Shown here in pieces: positions 22,114 through 33,775 of a stretch of 64,000 nt of DNA; within the stretch, counting starts at the first letter, position 1; each line of letters starts with the position of its first letter. The notes under the pieces were generated by a model. That model searched no databases and was not told the origin of the DNA. It saw only the letters and a program-made list of their open reading frames with translations. The translations under genes were made by a program, and so were the position numbers. Where the stretch lies: positions 934,001-998,000 of the forward strand of contig CAJHZI010000447.1 of the NCBI GenBank assembly GCA_905160935.1. Direction: 5' to 3'. The DNA is from Enchytraeus crypticus. Lineage: Eukaryota; Annelida; Clitellata; Enchytraeida; Enchytraeidae.

Positions 22114-22177
<64 letters not shown>
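22114..22177. repeat. (AT)n array
   Basis: Pure AT between the right end of the AGGGTGA transposon and an antisense RTE-a 3' end. Confidence 0.95.
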
Positions 22178-22178
<1 letters not shown>

Positions 22179-22734
22179 TGCCTACTGGCAGATCCATGGT
22201 ATATAACGCCTCCACTCTTCTCTGTCTTCCGCCTTCCTCTTCATTTCCACATATGAGTGGGTCTTTAAATCATCTAACGTACCTAATCTCGGCCTGCCCC
22301 TGCCTCTTTTTCCTTCCATTCTACCTTCTATGACCTCTTTTAATAGACCTTCCCCCCTCAGAATGTGTCCTATCTATCTCTTCTTCCTATTTCTTAATAC
22401 ATTTATCAACTGTCTATCTATGCCAACTCTCTCCAGGACTTCCTCATTTGTAACCTTTTGAGTCCAGCTAATCCTCTTCATTCTTCTCCAAATCCACATT
22501 TCCAATGCCTACAGTTTCCTAATAACTTCCTTCCTTAAGGTCCATGTTTCACATCCATACAATAGCGTGGTCCAAACTAAAGTTTTCACTATCTTTATCC
22601 TTATGTCTTTCTTTAGACTTTTTGTTAATAGTTCTTTTCTACTACCAAAGAAGTACCAAAGGCTGCTTTTGCTTGTGCAATCCTACTGCATATTTCCGTC
22701 CCACATTTCCCATCATCGGTTATAGTATGACCGA

Positions 22735-22736
<2 letters not shown>
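22178..22736 (-). pseudogene. RTE-a LINE, antisense 3' fragment
   Basis: On the minus strand it covers CCGATGATGGGAAATGTGGGA, the WTTLLYGCETWTLRKE region and LNVLRNRKKR-type C-terminus, through to GGCGTTATATACCATGGATC and the TGCCAGTAGGCAG end. (AT)n lies on both sides: the LINE 3' end at 22178 meets one array, the 5' truncation point at about 22736 meets another. It has no RT core. Confidence 0.9.

Positions 22737-22772
<36 letters not shown>
22737..22772. repeat. (AT)n between two antisense RTE-a tails
   Basis: Eighteen AT units. On the minus strand it follows the 3' end of the 22773-22856 fragment and precedes the truncated start of the 22178-22736 fragment. Confidence 0.95.
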
Positions 22773-22774
<2 letters not shown>

Positions 22775-22856
22775 TTTAGTGCACTGCCTACTGGCAGGTC
22801 CATGGTACATTATGCCTAAACTCTTCTCTGTCTTCTGCCTTCCTCTTTATTTTCAC
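22773..22856 (-). pseudogene. RTE-a LINE, 84-bp 3' end
   Basis: Minus strand GAAAATAAAGAGGAAGGCAG ... CCATGGACCTGCCAGTAGGC, then AGTGCACTAAAAG(AT)n. This is an extremely 5'-truncated copy. Confidence 0.9.
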
Positions 22857-22859
22857 TAA

Positions 22860-22903
22860 GCGATATATTATATATATACATGTATATATATATATATATA
22901 TGC

Positions 22904-22972
<69 letters not shown>

Positions 22973-22995
22973 TATACATGTAGATATAATTATGT
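22860..22995. repeat. (AT)n with TACATG interruptions
   Basis: About 130 bp, bordering the 5' side of the short RTE-a tail. Confidence 0.95.
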
Positions 22996-23640
22996 ATACT
23001 TTTAGAAATTTGCCTCTAAATATGGGATTCTCTAATCGGTGAGCAATGAAAAATTTGAAACATACATTTATTTAAAGTTAAGATCAACCATATTTGGATC
23101 AACTGATTTAGACCAAAAAATATCAAATCTAGCTCTAAATGGCTTTACATGACCTAGTGCCTGGTTGTAAGGACCCCGGAAGATGGTTACAAGTGGGGGA
23201 TTGGGTGACATAGATTTTGAACTCAATTATGGGATTCTCTAACTGATTAGAGATTAGAAATTCAATACATATATAAAGTTAAGATCAGCGATATTTGGCT
23301 GGACTGAATTGGATACGTGGAATCACAGACTTCTACTACACGTGCAGTCACCCAGTCAATGATTTGTCAATTCTACAAACAACCTGGACACAACACGGGG
23401 AAAATAGGTTAAGTAGCAACACTGCTAAACAATAAAATGTAATTCTGTCTTCTTTAAAATAAATTTTACAGTTATATAATATATCATGACATAAGGTCAT
23501 ACTGAATAGTAACACCTAGAGCTTTAATTGTAGTTAAACAAAGACAAAATACCTACATACAATAAGTTTAGTTCATGGTGTACATTGAAATTTCATCAAA
23601 ATACCCTTATTTGCCATTCTTAATAGGTTTCATTATAATA
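22996..23640. other. Non-coding region with an internal direct repeat of about 85 bp
   Basis: TATGGGATTCTCTAA at 23021 recurs at 23228. Homology continues through AAAGTTAAGATCA and ATATTTGG (about 23080 and 23278). The period is about 207 bp and only two units are present. No ORF. Its relation to any transposon is unknown. Confidence 0.7.
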
Positions 23641-23644
23641 TAAA

Positions 23645-23895
23645 GTACTCTCTCTCTTCTCTCTCTCTCTTAGTGCACTTCTTATTGGAAGGTCCATGGT
23701 ACATAACGCCTTCACTCATTTTTATCTTCCATTTTCCGCTTCACGTCCACAAACGAGTACCATTCCCTCTGATATACCACTATTCTTGGGGGATTCTGCT
23801 TATGGCGAGGTGGGCCCCTATGCCTTACTCAGCTTCGACTGACGTTTACTGGGCAGGGGTGTTATTCCCTGAGAAAACAATCCTGCTTACCCAAT
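23645..23895 (-). mobile_element. RTE-tailed composite repeat, copy 2
   Basis: Minus strand: head GGATTGTTTTCTCAGGGAAT ... CAGTCGAAGCTGAGTAAGGC ... CTCGCCATAAGCAGAATCCC, then RTE-like tail GTTTGTGGACGTGAAG ... GGCGTTATGTACCATGGACC ... GTGCACTAAGAGAGA(GA)n. It is colinear with 15790-16030. The gag ORF of the next element begins within a few bases of the head. Confidence 0.7.
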
Positions 23896-23898
23896 GTT

Positions 23899-24409
23899 TT
23901 GTCACTAGTGTCCTTAATTGTCAAAGGTATGGTCACACGAAAAATTTCTGCTATCGTGATTTTGTCTGTATTAAATGTGCTGGAAATCGCAACACATCCC
24001 AATGTACTAAAGCACAAGATGTGCCAGCCAAATGCTCAAACTGTGGCGAAGCACATCCGGCAAGCTATAGGGGCTGCGTGATCGCTAAAGAACTCCAGAA
24101 ACGAAGACAAGAAACTCAAAGATCTACAAACACTACTACTACTCCCTCGAAGTCAGCCTTTGTTCAGAGTGGTATCTCATATTCAATGGTAACCAGCAAA
24201 CAGCAAGATGTTACTGCTCCACCCAGTAAACTACAGACGTCTGATCTAAGGCAAATGTTTCAGAACATCATGGAGACTTTTATGAAATTTGATGAAAGAT
24301 TGAATGTGCTAGAGGCTGGGACGAGTATGCTATCTCATAATCTAAATTTTAATAATGGAGAGAACAGATATAAAAATGGCACTGTGGAACTCCAATGGCA
24401 TTCTGAATA
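23899..24409 (+). pseudogene. Jockey-type LINE ORF1 (gag-like), C-terminal part with CCHC knuckles
   Basis: A row of zinc knuckles is visible: CQRYGHTKNFC (first Cys pair truncated at the junction), CIKCAGNRNTSQC (weak; expected His replaced) and CSNCGEAHPASYRGC. A Ser/Thr-rich linker and a helical tail (LRQMFQNIMETFMKFDERLN) follow. Such ORF1 proteins bind LINE RNA. The N-terminal two-thirds is missing. The open frame runs upstream into the antisense composite repeat, which is not part of the gene. Its end overlaps ORF2, whose ATG is at 24376. Confidence 0.85.
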
Positions 24410-26142
24410 AGAAGACTGAATTGGAGGTACTTCTACAATCAATAGATCTATGTATGTTTAATAACTGAAACGCACTGTACAAGCAAGTCATATCTAAAAA
24501 CCCGAGGATAAAAATTTTATCACAACTCATCCAGACAATCAGGCGAGAGGAGGCAGCGCCGTCATTGTTAAGGACTCGATCGGTCATTATGAGGAAAGAC
24601 ATTTGCAAAAACCAAAAATGCAGTTAACTCTAGTTTCAATTAAATCAATGAAACAAACTTTAATTATAGGCGCTCTCTACATTCAACCGAGACATAACCT
24701 TAAAACAATGCAATATAAGTTACTACTACAACAGCTGGGTGAGAGATTTATTCTTGGAGGCAATTTCAATGCAAAACATGTAACTGGGGTTCAAGAATAT
24801 CTAAAACTAATACTAATTAAGAAAAGCCATCAAAGAAATGGGTTGCAAATTTTCAGGCAGCAGGTAAGCCAACTTACTGGCCAACTGATACAAATAAACT
24901 CCCTGATCTGCTCGACTTTTTCATAACTAGAAAAGTTACATCAAATTTCCTTCATGTTGATGATAACTATGATCTCGACTTCGACCACTCTGCAGTACTT
25001 CAACTGAAAAAGTAATAACAAAAGAGCCTCAACCTACATTGATAAATAAATCTACGAATTTGATGGGATTCAAAAGCGATCTGCGAAGGAATATTAACTT
25101 GAATATTGCTCTAGAAACTATTGAACAGCTAGCAGATGAAGCGGAGAAATTTGTTAGAGTTATACAGAATGCAGCTATCAGAAACACTCGTGAAAGAATT
25201 TTCTCTGCTGCAAGTATTAATTATCCGATTGCAATCAGACGGCTTTTGACTGAAAAGAGGAGGGCAAGACGAAAATGGCAGCAGAGTAGTGATCCGGCAG
25301 ATAAAACAATTCTCAACAATAAAACACACAACCTGAATAGAGAAATACAGCAATTAAAAGAAGAGTCAATAAATTCATACCTAAGCAATTTATCGACAAC
25401 TCATCACGGTGATTACTCTCTATGGAAAGCCACAAAGCGAATTAAGCGACCCGCAGCCTCAATTCCTCCTATCAGAAAGGGAATAGAGCCCTTGGCCAGA
25501 AGCAATAAGCAGAAATCTGATCTATTTGCAGAGAGTCTGTACGAGATATTTTAACCAAATCAAGTACATAGTAATATAACACTTCATTTCATCCCCAATG
25601 GAAATCCTGAAGCTATCCCATTTACTACCCCTAATGAATTGGCTCAGAAGATAAAAATAAATTTAAGCCCTAGAAAGGCTCCAGGATTCGATCACTGGAT
25701 CGATTTTGAAAGAATTGCCACGGAAAGGATTAGTCATGTTGACTTACTTAATTAATGCTGCATTTCGACTACAATACATGACAGATAGTTGGAAACTAGC
25801 AGAGGTAATTATTATACAAAAACCAGGTAATCCTCCCACTGACGTTAAATCATACAGGCCTATTTCTCTTCTGCCAGTTATTTCCAAGATTTTCGAAAAG
25901 CTACTGCTGAAACGGACGAAACCGATCATAGAAGAACGTAAGTTGACCCAGATTTTCAGTTCGGATTTAGACGAAAGCATTCGACAATTGAACAGGTACA
26001 TCGTATAACCGACGTCATCGAGGATGCGTTAGAGAAAAAAGAAGTCTGTACAGCATTATTCCTAGATGTAGCTGCTGCTTTTGATAAAGTATGGCACGAA
26101 GGCTTAATATATAAACTTAACCAGCAGTTGCCACAACAATAT
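24376..26142 (+). pseudogene. Jockey-type LINE ORF2, 5' part (endonuclease and RT fingers)
   Basis: ORF2 starts MALWNSNGILNKKTELE. The endonuclease continues in other frames: GGSAVIVKDSIGHYEE, IIGALYIQPRHN, ILGGNFNAKHVTG (24603-24926) and the TDTNKLPDLLDFFIT segment. The linker ORF is 25039-25554. RT fingers are SPRKAPGFD, KPGNPPTDVKSYRPISLLPV (25706-26008), QFGFRRKHSTIEQVHRI and CTALFLDVAAAFDKVWHEGL (first palm Asp). The frame is cut at 26142 within LNQQLPQQY by another LINE and resumes at 29271. Multiple frameshifts; inactive. Confidence 0.88.
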
Positions 26143-29100
26143 AATGCTGAACCCTTTATAGTCACCAATACCATAAGTATTAATAGTACACATAATTCTA
26201 ATTTGTTTAAAAATATAAAAATTTGCTCATATAACATGCACGGTTACTATAATGGACTACCATTTCTTATGCATGCTTTGTCTAGTTATGATGTTATATT
26301 ACTGCAGAAGCATTGGCTACACAACTGGGAGTTTAATAAATTATTTGATCTTGATCCTAATTATAGAGGTGTATGTGTATCTTCAATGGATAATAGATTA
26401 GGTAATGCAGTTATGCGTGGACGCACCTATGGCGGCTGTGCCATACTATGGAAAGAATCTATTCATAAGTGTATAAAAATAATTGATGTTGATGAAATAA
26501 ATGACAGATATATCACAATATCACTGAATTTTTAATTTGAATCTGTTTGTGTTACTAATGTCTATTTTCCCTGTTACAGTGAATATGAAAGATATTTATA
26601 TGATATAAGCTTAATACTATCTTTTATTGAATCTATTTTTAATAAATATCCCTGAATGAAATTTATTGTTGCTGGTGACTTTAATTTTGATTGTGTATCA
26701 CGGAGTGTTGGGTTTAATATTCTAAGTGATTTGTTTGATAGTTATAATTTGATTTGTTATGATGATAAAATTCAGGATAACTCTATTCAATACACATATA
26801 TGCATGAAAGTTTAGGTCATTACTCATGGCTTGATCATATATTTATTAGCGAGAGCCTAAAACCTGTTACATCTAAATTTAATATATTAAATGAGGCAGT
26901 CAACTGTTCAGATCACTTACCTATAACATGTGACCTAGAAGTCAAAGTGACTAGCCCTATTGCGCTCAGTTCGCTGCAACATACCCAAGCTCAACGACGA
27001 ATGAGATGGGACAAAGCGGATTTAATATCGTATTATAATCTAACTGGATATCTTTTGCAGAATATTAATTGTCCAAGCGAGTTATTAAGTTGTAAAGCTT
27101 CTTGTTGTAATGTAGATCATGCTGCAAATATTGAAAAATATTATACAAGTATTGTTAATGCCCTTAATAATGCTGCCAAGACTACTGTTCCAAGAATTCG
27201 TCAAGGTACGCTTAAATTTTATTGGAATGAAAAGCTTAATGACTTAAAACAATCAAGTATTGATATTCATCAACTGTGGAATATGTCTGGTCGACCTAGA
27301 AATAGTCATATAAATGAAGCTCGTTTGAAGGTCAAATATGAATATAAAAAGGCCATCAAAAGCGCTGCTATGGAATCTGAGCAACATAGATCAGATGATA
27401 TCAATTTTTCCTATATGAATGGGACTTATGATGCCTTCTGGAAATGTTGGAATGCAATTATCTAATAAAACTACATCACAATGTAAAATTTGTGATGAAA
27501 CTGATCCTACTAAAGTTTCTCAAATTTTTAAAACTTATTTTAAAAGTACATTTATTAACTCTTCAAGTAATGAAGAAATTATGTGTGAATATGCAAGGTT
27601 ATATGAAGAAAAGCATCTGAACAATAATGTGAATGATGATCCCTTTCTATCGCAGGTTAATGTTCAACTAGTTGAGCAATTAATAAAGCAGCTTAAATTT
27701 AACAAAGCGCCCGCTAAAGATGGTTTAATGGCAGAGCATATTCGCAATTCACATCCTTCCCTGGTAATTCACATAAAATTTTTATTTCAAATGCTTCTTA
27801 TTCACAGATATGTCCTTAATGAATTTGCTTCTGGTGTAATTATTCCTGTTCCTAAGGAAACTAAAGCTAGTAAACTTAATTTGCATGATAATTACAGACC
27901 TATTACCCTTAATCCAGTTTTAGCTAAGTTATTTGAACTGTTGTTGTTATCCACCAACAAGTGTCTTGCAGTTTGGCTTTAACAAAGGTCTTGCGTGTAG
28001 AAATGCCCTGTTTATATTTAATCAAACTATTGAATATTTTAATTTGCGTAAAAGTAATGTTTATGTAGCCTCATTGGATGCCACAAAGGCCTTCGATAGG
28101 GTTAATCATTTTAAATTTAATGGTTTACCTAATATTTTTGTTGATACAATAATAAATTGGTATACTAAGTTGAATGCTACTGTAAAATGGTGTAATATTT
28201 TTTCTGAGAGCTTTGATATTAAAAGTGGTGTTAGACAGGGTGGAACGCTTTCTCCCATTCTTTTTAATATTTTTAACATTCTTTTTTTTTCAAGTATTTG
28301 ATGTAGATCAAATACTTGGAAAATTGCATGAGTCTCAGTTAGGATGCCATATTTTTAACAATTATGCTGGTTGTTTCATGTATGCTGATGATACTGTACT
28401 GCTTCTGTTGCAGATCTGCTTCTGTGTTAGATCTGCAACTTATGTTAAACATATGTTGTAACATAGCTAAAGATTTAGATATAATATTTAATCCTGTAAA
28501 GTCGAAATGTCTATTTGTAGGACCTGATCAGAATATTGCACCTTCTAAACTACTCATTAATAATAATGAACTGCAGTGGGCAAGTAAACTTAAGTATTTA
28601 GGCATTGTTTTTGAATCGTGTAAATCTCTTTCTGTGGATTTATCTGAATGCAGAAGGAAGTTTTTCACAATTGTTAATATGATATTAAATAAAGCTAAAT
28701 CATGTAATGAAGTGGTTATCTTTTGGAGAGTCATTGCTTACCTATTCTATTATATTGCATTGAATCAATTAACTTAAATACCTCTCAGTTAAATCTACTA
28801 AATAGTTGGTGGAACTCTATATATAGGACTCTTTTTGGATATAATAAATGGGAATCAGTTAAGGAACTTATATATAATTTGGGGAGAATTGATTTAAAAA
28901 GTACTGTGCAACTAAGAAAACTATGGTTCATAAGGAAATGTCTAAGTGATTATTGCAGCAATTCTAATGAATACGTGTTTAGCATTATGCTAAATTTTGC
29001 AAATAGACCTTACTGCTATTCTCTCTGTGTTAATAACTCTTGTGACATTAGCTGGTCAGTTTTATCAATTAAGGAAGCTGTTCGTAGAAAATTTGTTAGC

Positions 29101-29270
29101 AGTGTGGAACAGTCACTCTTGAATGCTTCACTGATAGTTTAACATTGTTTCACTCTCAGATACTTGTTTACATCTGCATTGGTTGCTTGTTGTGTATGTT
29201 TTGCACATATTTGTAATTTCTTTCTTTATGCTTTGTCTGTGGATTTATTCACGAATAAATAAATAAATAT
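26143..29270 (+). mobile_element. Second LINE (CR1/L2-group?), inserted in the Jockey ORF2
   Basis: Boundaries are set by the host: Jockey codons end ...CAACAATAT at 26142 and continue ACAGAGATATTAACATC at 29271, restoring QQY/TEILTSYIL. The inserted LINE ends in (AATA)n. A short AATAT is present at both junctions. It carries its own endonuclease and RT remnants on the same strand. Confidence 0.88.
26191..29142 (+). pseudogene. LINE ORF2 remnant of the inserted element
   Basis: Endonuclease: IKICSYNMHGYYNGLP, YDVILLQKHWL (usual Glu replaced by Lys), GGCAILWKES (26128-26535), VAGDFNFDCVS, YSWLDHIFIS and NCSDHLPITCD (26656-27465). RT: LKFNKAPAKDGLMAEHI, PVPKETKASKL, NYRPITLNPVLAKLFE (27419-27982), VASLDATKAFDRVNH, SGVRQGGTLSPILFNIFN (27933-28301), MYADDTVLL (about 28380) and the C-terminal KLKYLGIVFESCKSLS and WESVKELIYNLGRIDL (28364-29142). 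Frames change at least five times. A related fragment lies at 48181-48520 on the minus strand. Confidence 0.87.
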
Positions 29271-30248
29271 ACAGAGATATTAACATCTTATATCTTGAAC
29301 AGAACTTCTAGAGTAAAATATGAAGACGAATATTCTAATCTCAAGGAAATCCTTTAGCCACATCCACGATCAGAGTACAAAGAGCTTGTAATGCATTTCT
29401 TGAGTGGACGATAAAAGCATAATGCATTTCATGGAAGATAGACTTAAACGAACAAAAGTCTGTTCATGTAAACTTTACCAATAAACGGATAAAGAATCCT
29501 CAAAAGCTAGCTATCAAAGGTCCAGAAGTACCCTACGAAAATAATGCCAAATATCTTGGTATGAATCTAGATTGTAAGCTGAGATGGAAAGAGCATGTGA
29601 AGAAGTAGAGAAATGACCTCAATCTCAAATACAGGCAGTATTACTGGCTCATTGGACGAAATTCTAAACTTTCTCTACATAATAAACTTATAATTTATTG
29701 CCAGGGAATGAAGCCAGTCTGGCTGTATGGATGTCAAATGTGGCTGTACGAAATCATCTAATACTGAGATTATTCAAACTTTCCAGAATAAAGTGTTAAG
29801 AAACATCGTAAATGCTCATTGGTACATCAGAAATGCAGATATTCATCGTGATCTCAAAATACCTCTGGTAGTTGAAGAAATAAGAAAAACTGCAAATAAG
29901 ACATCAAGACCGACTCAGTCATCACACCAATCCGCAAGCTCTTCAACTACTGAACCAACAAAGTCGCTTCCACAGGCTGAAGCGAACTAAACCCTCTCAA
30001 TTAGTTTTTTAGTTTAATAGGCTAAACACTGAACTAGAAAGTAACATTCCAAGTACTATTCTTTAATCTCTATTTAGATTTAGAAAGCAGTTTAGTTAAT
30101 ACAAATTTAGTTAATTTAGTTAATATTCAATCTAAACTTAATCGATGGATTATTTTTAGTTAGGTGTTATTAATAGACAGTTGGGACAAAATTAATGCTT
30201 GGTCTTGATAGACCAGTTTTAATTCTTTATTATTATTTTATAAAAAAT
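29271..30248 (+). pseudogene. Jockey-type LINE ORF2, 3' part and 3' UTR
   Basis: This continues the interrupted host LINE: TEILTSYILNRTSRVKYEDE, then a deletion removes the PQGSVLGP and YADD boxes. Then come WKIDLNEQKSVHVNFTNKR-like text, PYENNAKYLGMNLDCKLRWK and the Jockey-typical C-terminus LIIYCQGMKPVWLYGCQMWL ... FQNKVLRNIVNAHWYIRNAD (29727-29990). The 3' UTR is TTAGTT-rich and ends near ATTTTATAAAAAATT (about 30248). Confidence 0.85.
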
Positions 30249-31119
30249 TAATTGTTAATTTCTTTAACTTCAAACATTTTATACAGTCTGATAAGTACCC
30301 TTTAAGTAGGAGGAAATTCTGAATTTAATTTTAAAGCGATTAATTAAAATGATTATCCTAATTAAATCAAAAAAATCTGATTCTAGTTTTTTAAATTCAG
30401 ATTCTGGATTTTAACTAAAAAAATCATGATTTTTTCAACCGTGAAACATGCACAATACTAATTTTTACTTGTTGCATTTAGATATGTAATGTACCATTGC
30501 GAAACATCTGAATCAACATTCAGAGTATCACAGGCAGTAAAGAATTAATTTTGAAATGTAACACTCAAGCGATGTTCTTGTTCCTAGTCATAACAGAAAA
30601 AATTAAATATTGAGACATTCGTAGAGTAGCTGATGAAATATATCAACTTACCCTAATATTAGCGATCACCAAACTTCTATTACCCTCACCTCGATAGCAC
30701 CAGTGCTGTATCAGCGAACCAGCCATGCTGCTAGTAAGCAAACCCTAAACCCTAGTTATCCAAGTCCATATAATGTTTCAGAGTCAATAGTTGAATTAAC
30801 AAATTGTATGTATCATTTAATTGTATTATATTATATTATATTGCATTATCTTCTATGTTATATTGTTAATCTGTTATAAAGTTATTTTGTTGAAAAATCA
30901 ATTTGCAATTTTGACCGTTATTTTACCGTTATAGTTGATCCGTTACACGTTATTTTATATTGCTTTTAGTGTTTAAATTGTTAAAGTTATAGTGTTTACG
31001 TTTTGATCATTAGTTAATTATTGCATATTTGTATTTTTTATGTAATTTGTGTATAACTATATTGTAATTTATATTGTACTTTCTGCATTGTTTACAATTG
31101 CTGTTTTGCCAGTTTTGCA
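30249..31119. other. AT-rich spacer, nothing recognised
   Basis: Contains TATAT(T)-rich stretches, e.g. TTATATTATATTATATTGCA near 30825-30845. The last 100 bases probably belong to the 5' region of the L2-type LINE. Confidence 0.4.
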
Positions 31120-31122
31120 AGC

Positions 31123-33522
31123 ATGTTTCGATCGAGAATTCCGGTTAATTCTCTTCGAAGCAATATTTCTCTTTGCTCTCTTAACATCCGATCCCTCTCT
31201 AAATCAGACCATATCATTGCTTTGCATAATTTGGCTGTGACTCACAAGTTTGACTGTTTTGCTATCAGTGAAACTTGGCTATCCTCTATAACCACTCCTT
31301 CTGAACTGATGTCTATTCTTCCTCCAGGTTATGATATGTTTATTGCAAATCGTGACTCTAGGATTTGGCATTAGGTAGGAGAGCAATTTCGGCATTCCTT
31401 AGTAAGAGAGCAACTCCACCACCCTTAGCACCAGATGGTGCTAAGGGTGGTGGAGTTGCTCTCCTACTAAGGAAGCCCTTTACCCTTCTTAGCAATGACT
31501 GTCATAAATTTTCTTCATTTGAAGCAATTTCAGTCACTGGTAAATTTAGCACACGTACTCTGCATGTTGTTACAGTGTATCGACCACCATCTTCTTCCCC
31601 CTATGCCAAACCTTTCTCTCTCTTTTTATCGGAGTTTTTTACCCTATTCTCCTTCCTTACTACTTCTAAATCAGACTTTGTGATTACAGGTGACCTCAAC
31701 ACTCACCTTGATAATCCTCTTGATCCCTTAACTCAGCAGTTTAATACTTTGCTGTCTTCTTGTAATGCTGTTCAACATGTGAATGGTTCTACACATATTG
31801 ACCATCACACACTTAATGTTGTTATTACACCAAGTCTCTCTTCTATTGATCCTTTAAGTGTTACTATTTTATCTCACTCGCCGTCAGACCATTTTCCTGT
31901 TGTATTCACTTATAATCATGTTAAGCCAGATACTATTAAAAATTCACCTACTGTTTCATTTAGGTGTGTAAATAACGTTGATCTTGATCTCTTTTGTTCT
32001 GATCTTGAAAATTCGACTTTGATCAAGTCTCCTGCTAATGATCTTGATGAATTAGTAAAACAGTATAACACTACTCTTTCATCTCTACTTGATAAGCATG
32101 CACCTCTAACTACCAAGAAGCTTAAGAAATCTAACCCTTGGTATACTTCTGGTCTGAGAAAGCTAAAGGCTGCATGCTGTAGAGCTGAAAGAAAGTGGCG
32201 CCATACCCATTCAGATTTTTGGAAAACTGTTTCTAATTTGCAACACAAGATTTATCGTACTGCTATTGCTAATGCTAAGAAAGAGTACTACTCCTCTTTG
32301 GTCAGTAAGCCTGTGACTGAAACGGTGCTTCTATCTGTGTGCAATTCTATTGTTAATGCCATGTGCACACAACGCTTAACTGGATTATGTATGCTTGATC
32401 TTTCTGCCACTTTTGATACCATTGATCACAATATTCTACTGGAACGTCTTTCTTCCTGGTTTGGTGTTCGTGGAATTGTTCTTGATTAGTTTTTCTCCTA
32501 TCTGACAGATCGTTCTTTTAGTGTGAAAGTGATGGAGTACGTCTCTTCGCCTTCTCACTTAAAGTATGGTGTGCCTCAAGGCTCCGTTCTTGGTCCTATC
32601 CTCTTTAACCTCTATACAACACCCCTAAGCACTCTAATCTCTTCTCATTCTCTTGATCATGAATGACACTGCTGATTAATGCTGATGATACTCCAATGTA
32701 CACTTGTTTCACCCGTAACTCCTATTCTAATGCTGAAACCCTCCTGCAACAAAGTTTTCAGTCTATATCCTCTTGGATATCTGCTAATTTCTTGGCACTT
32801 AATCCATCTAAGACTGAATTCTTGTTGGTCGGGACACCTCAACAACTTCTGAAGCTGAATGAGAAAACTCTTTCGTTATCTTTGGGTATCAAAATATCAC
32901 CTGTTTCTTCTGTGAGAAATCTCGGTGTTATCCTTGATAAACACCTAACCTTCCACGAACATATAACTAAAACTTCACAAGCATATTTCTTCCATATCCG
33001 TGATCTTCGTCGAATACGTCCATATTTGTCACGTGAGACAGCTGCTACAATTAGTGCTGCTCTTGTGCACTCGAAGTTGGACTACTGCAATCCCTGTTTT
33101 TAAATCTCCCTCGCTGTGAGATTGATCGGTTGCAGTTTCTTCAGAATTCTCTTGCGCGAGCAATTTTTTGTAGTTCCAAGTACTCACATGTTACGCCTAT
33201 TTTGAAGACTTTGCACTGGCTAAAGATTAAAGAGCGTATCATTTACAAAACAGCTTCGTTAGCGTATAAGTCCATCACCATCCCTGGACAAACTTGTATG
33301 TTTCACTTGATTAAAGTGATGCAGCCTGCTATTACTCGGTCTTCTAAGTTAATTACTCTTGTGAGACCTAGCTTACCTTCACGCTCTAAGCTATCTAATC
33401 GTTCTGTCCAGCATGCTGCACCTCAGATCTGGAATTCTCTTCCATCCAATCTTCGGAAATCTTCATTTGAATCACATCAGCCTTTGCTTTCATATGAGCA
33501 GTTCCATAAGCAGTTCCATTAA
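31123..33522 (+). pseudogene. L2-type ORF2 remnant with internal deletion
   Basis: Endonuclease: ISLCSLNIRSLSKSD, FDCFAISETWLSS, GGGVALLLRKPF, VTVYRPPSSSP, VITGDLNTHLDNP and PSDHFPVVF (31123-32000). The linker follows (31365-32489). A deletion after KEYYSSLVS removes the RT fingers. The frame resumes at GLCMLDLSATFDTIDHNILL, then VPQGSVLGPILFNLYTTPLS in another frame, then INADDTPMYT (usual YADDTQL box altered) at 32663-33103. It continues SKTEFLLVGTPQQL, VRNLGVILDKHLTFHEHI and C-terminal PQIWNSLPSNLRK (33130-33522). A hairpin inversion disrupts 31395-31474. Inactive. Confidence 0.88.
31395..31474. repeat. Near-perfect 39-bp inverted duplication with 2-nt spacer
   Basis: The left arm (CCTTAGTAAGAGAGCAACTC ... 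CTTAGCACCA) and right arm (TGGTGCTAAG ... GAGTTGCTCTCCTACTAAGG) differ at one position and are separated only by GA. The right arm is normal coding sequence (GAKGGGVALLLRK). The left arm is its inverted copy. Confidence 0.97.
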
Positions 33523-33730
33523 CCTATCTTTTCCATCTCTCTTTTCCATCCAGTGTCCATGAGCAGCGACCTGCGCCTAAACCACCTTTTCTTTAACTCC
33601 CTTTACTTGGGACTGAATTTCCGGATTTTGGAATTTGCACCGTTTTTGGATCTTCTTTTTTTTGCTCGCAGGCTTGATTTTGTCTCAATAGTGCTCGATG
33701 TTGTCATTGATGACTGTAGCACTCTAATTG

Positions 33731-33773
<43 letters not shown>

Positions 33774-33775
<2 letters not shown>

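Larger units (their letters stand above)
31120..33773 (+). mobile_element. L2-type LINE with (ATT)n tail
   Basis: One element from ORF start to tail. The conserved 3' end is GATGACTGTAGCACTCTAAT then TGTTGTT(ATT)n at about 33733-33773. The same 3' end recurs in antisense at 33882 and in sense at 36440-36486. Confidence 0.85.
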
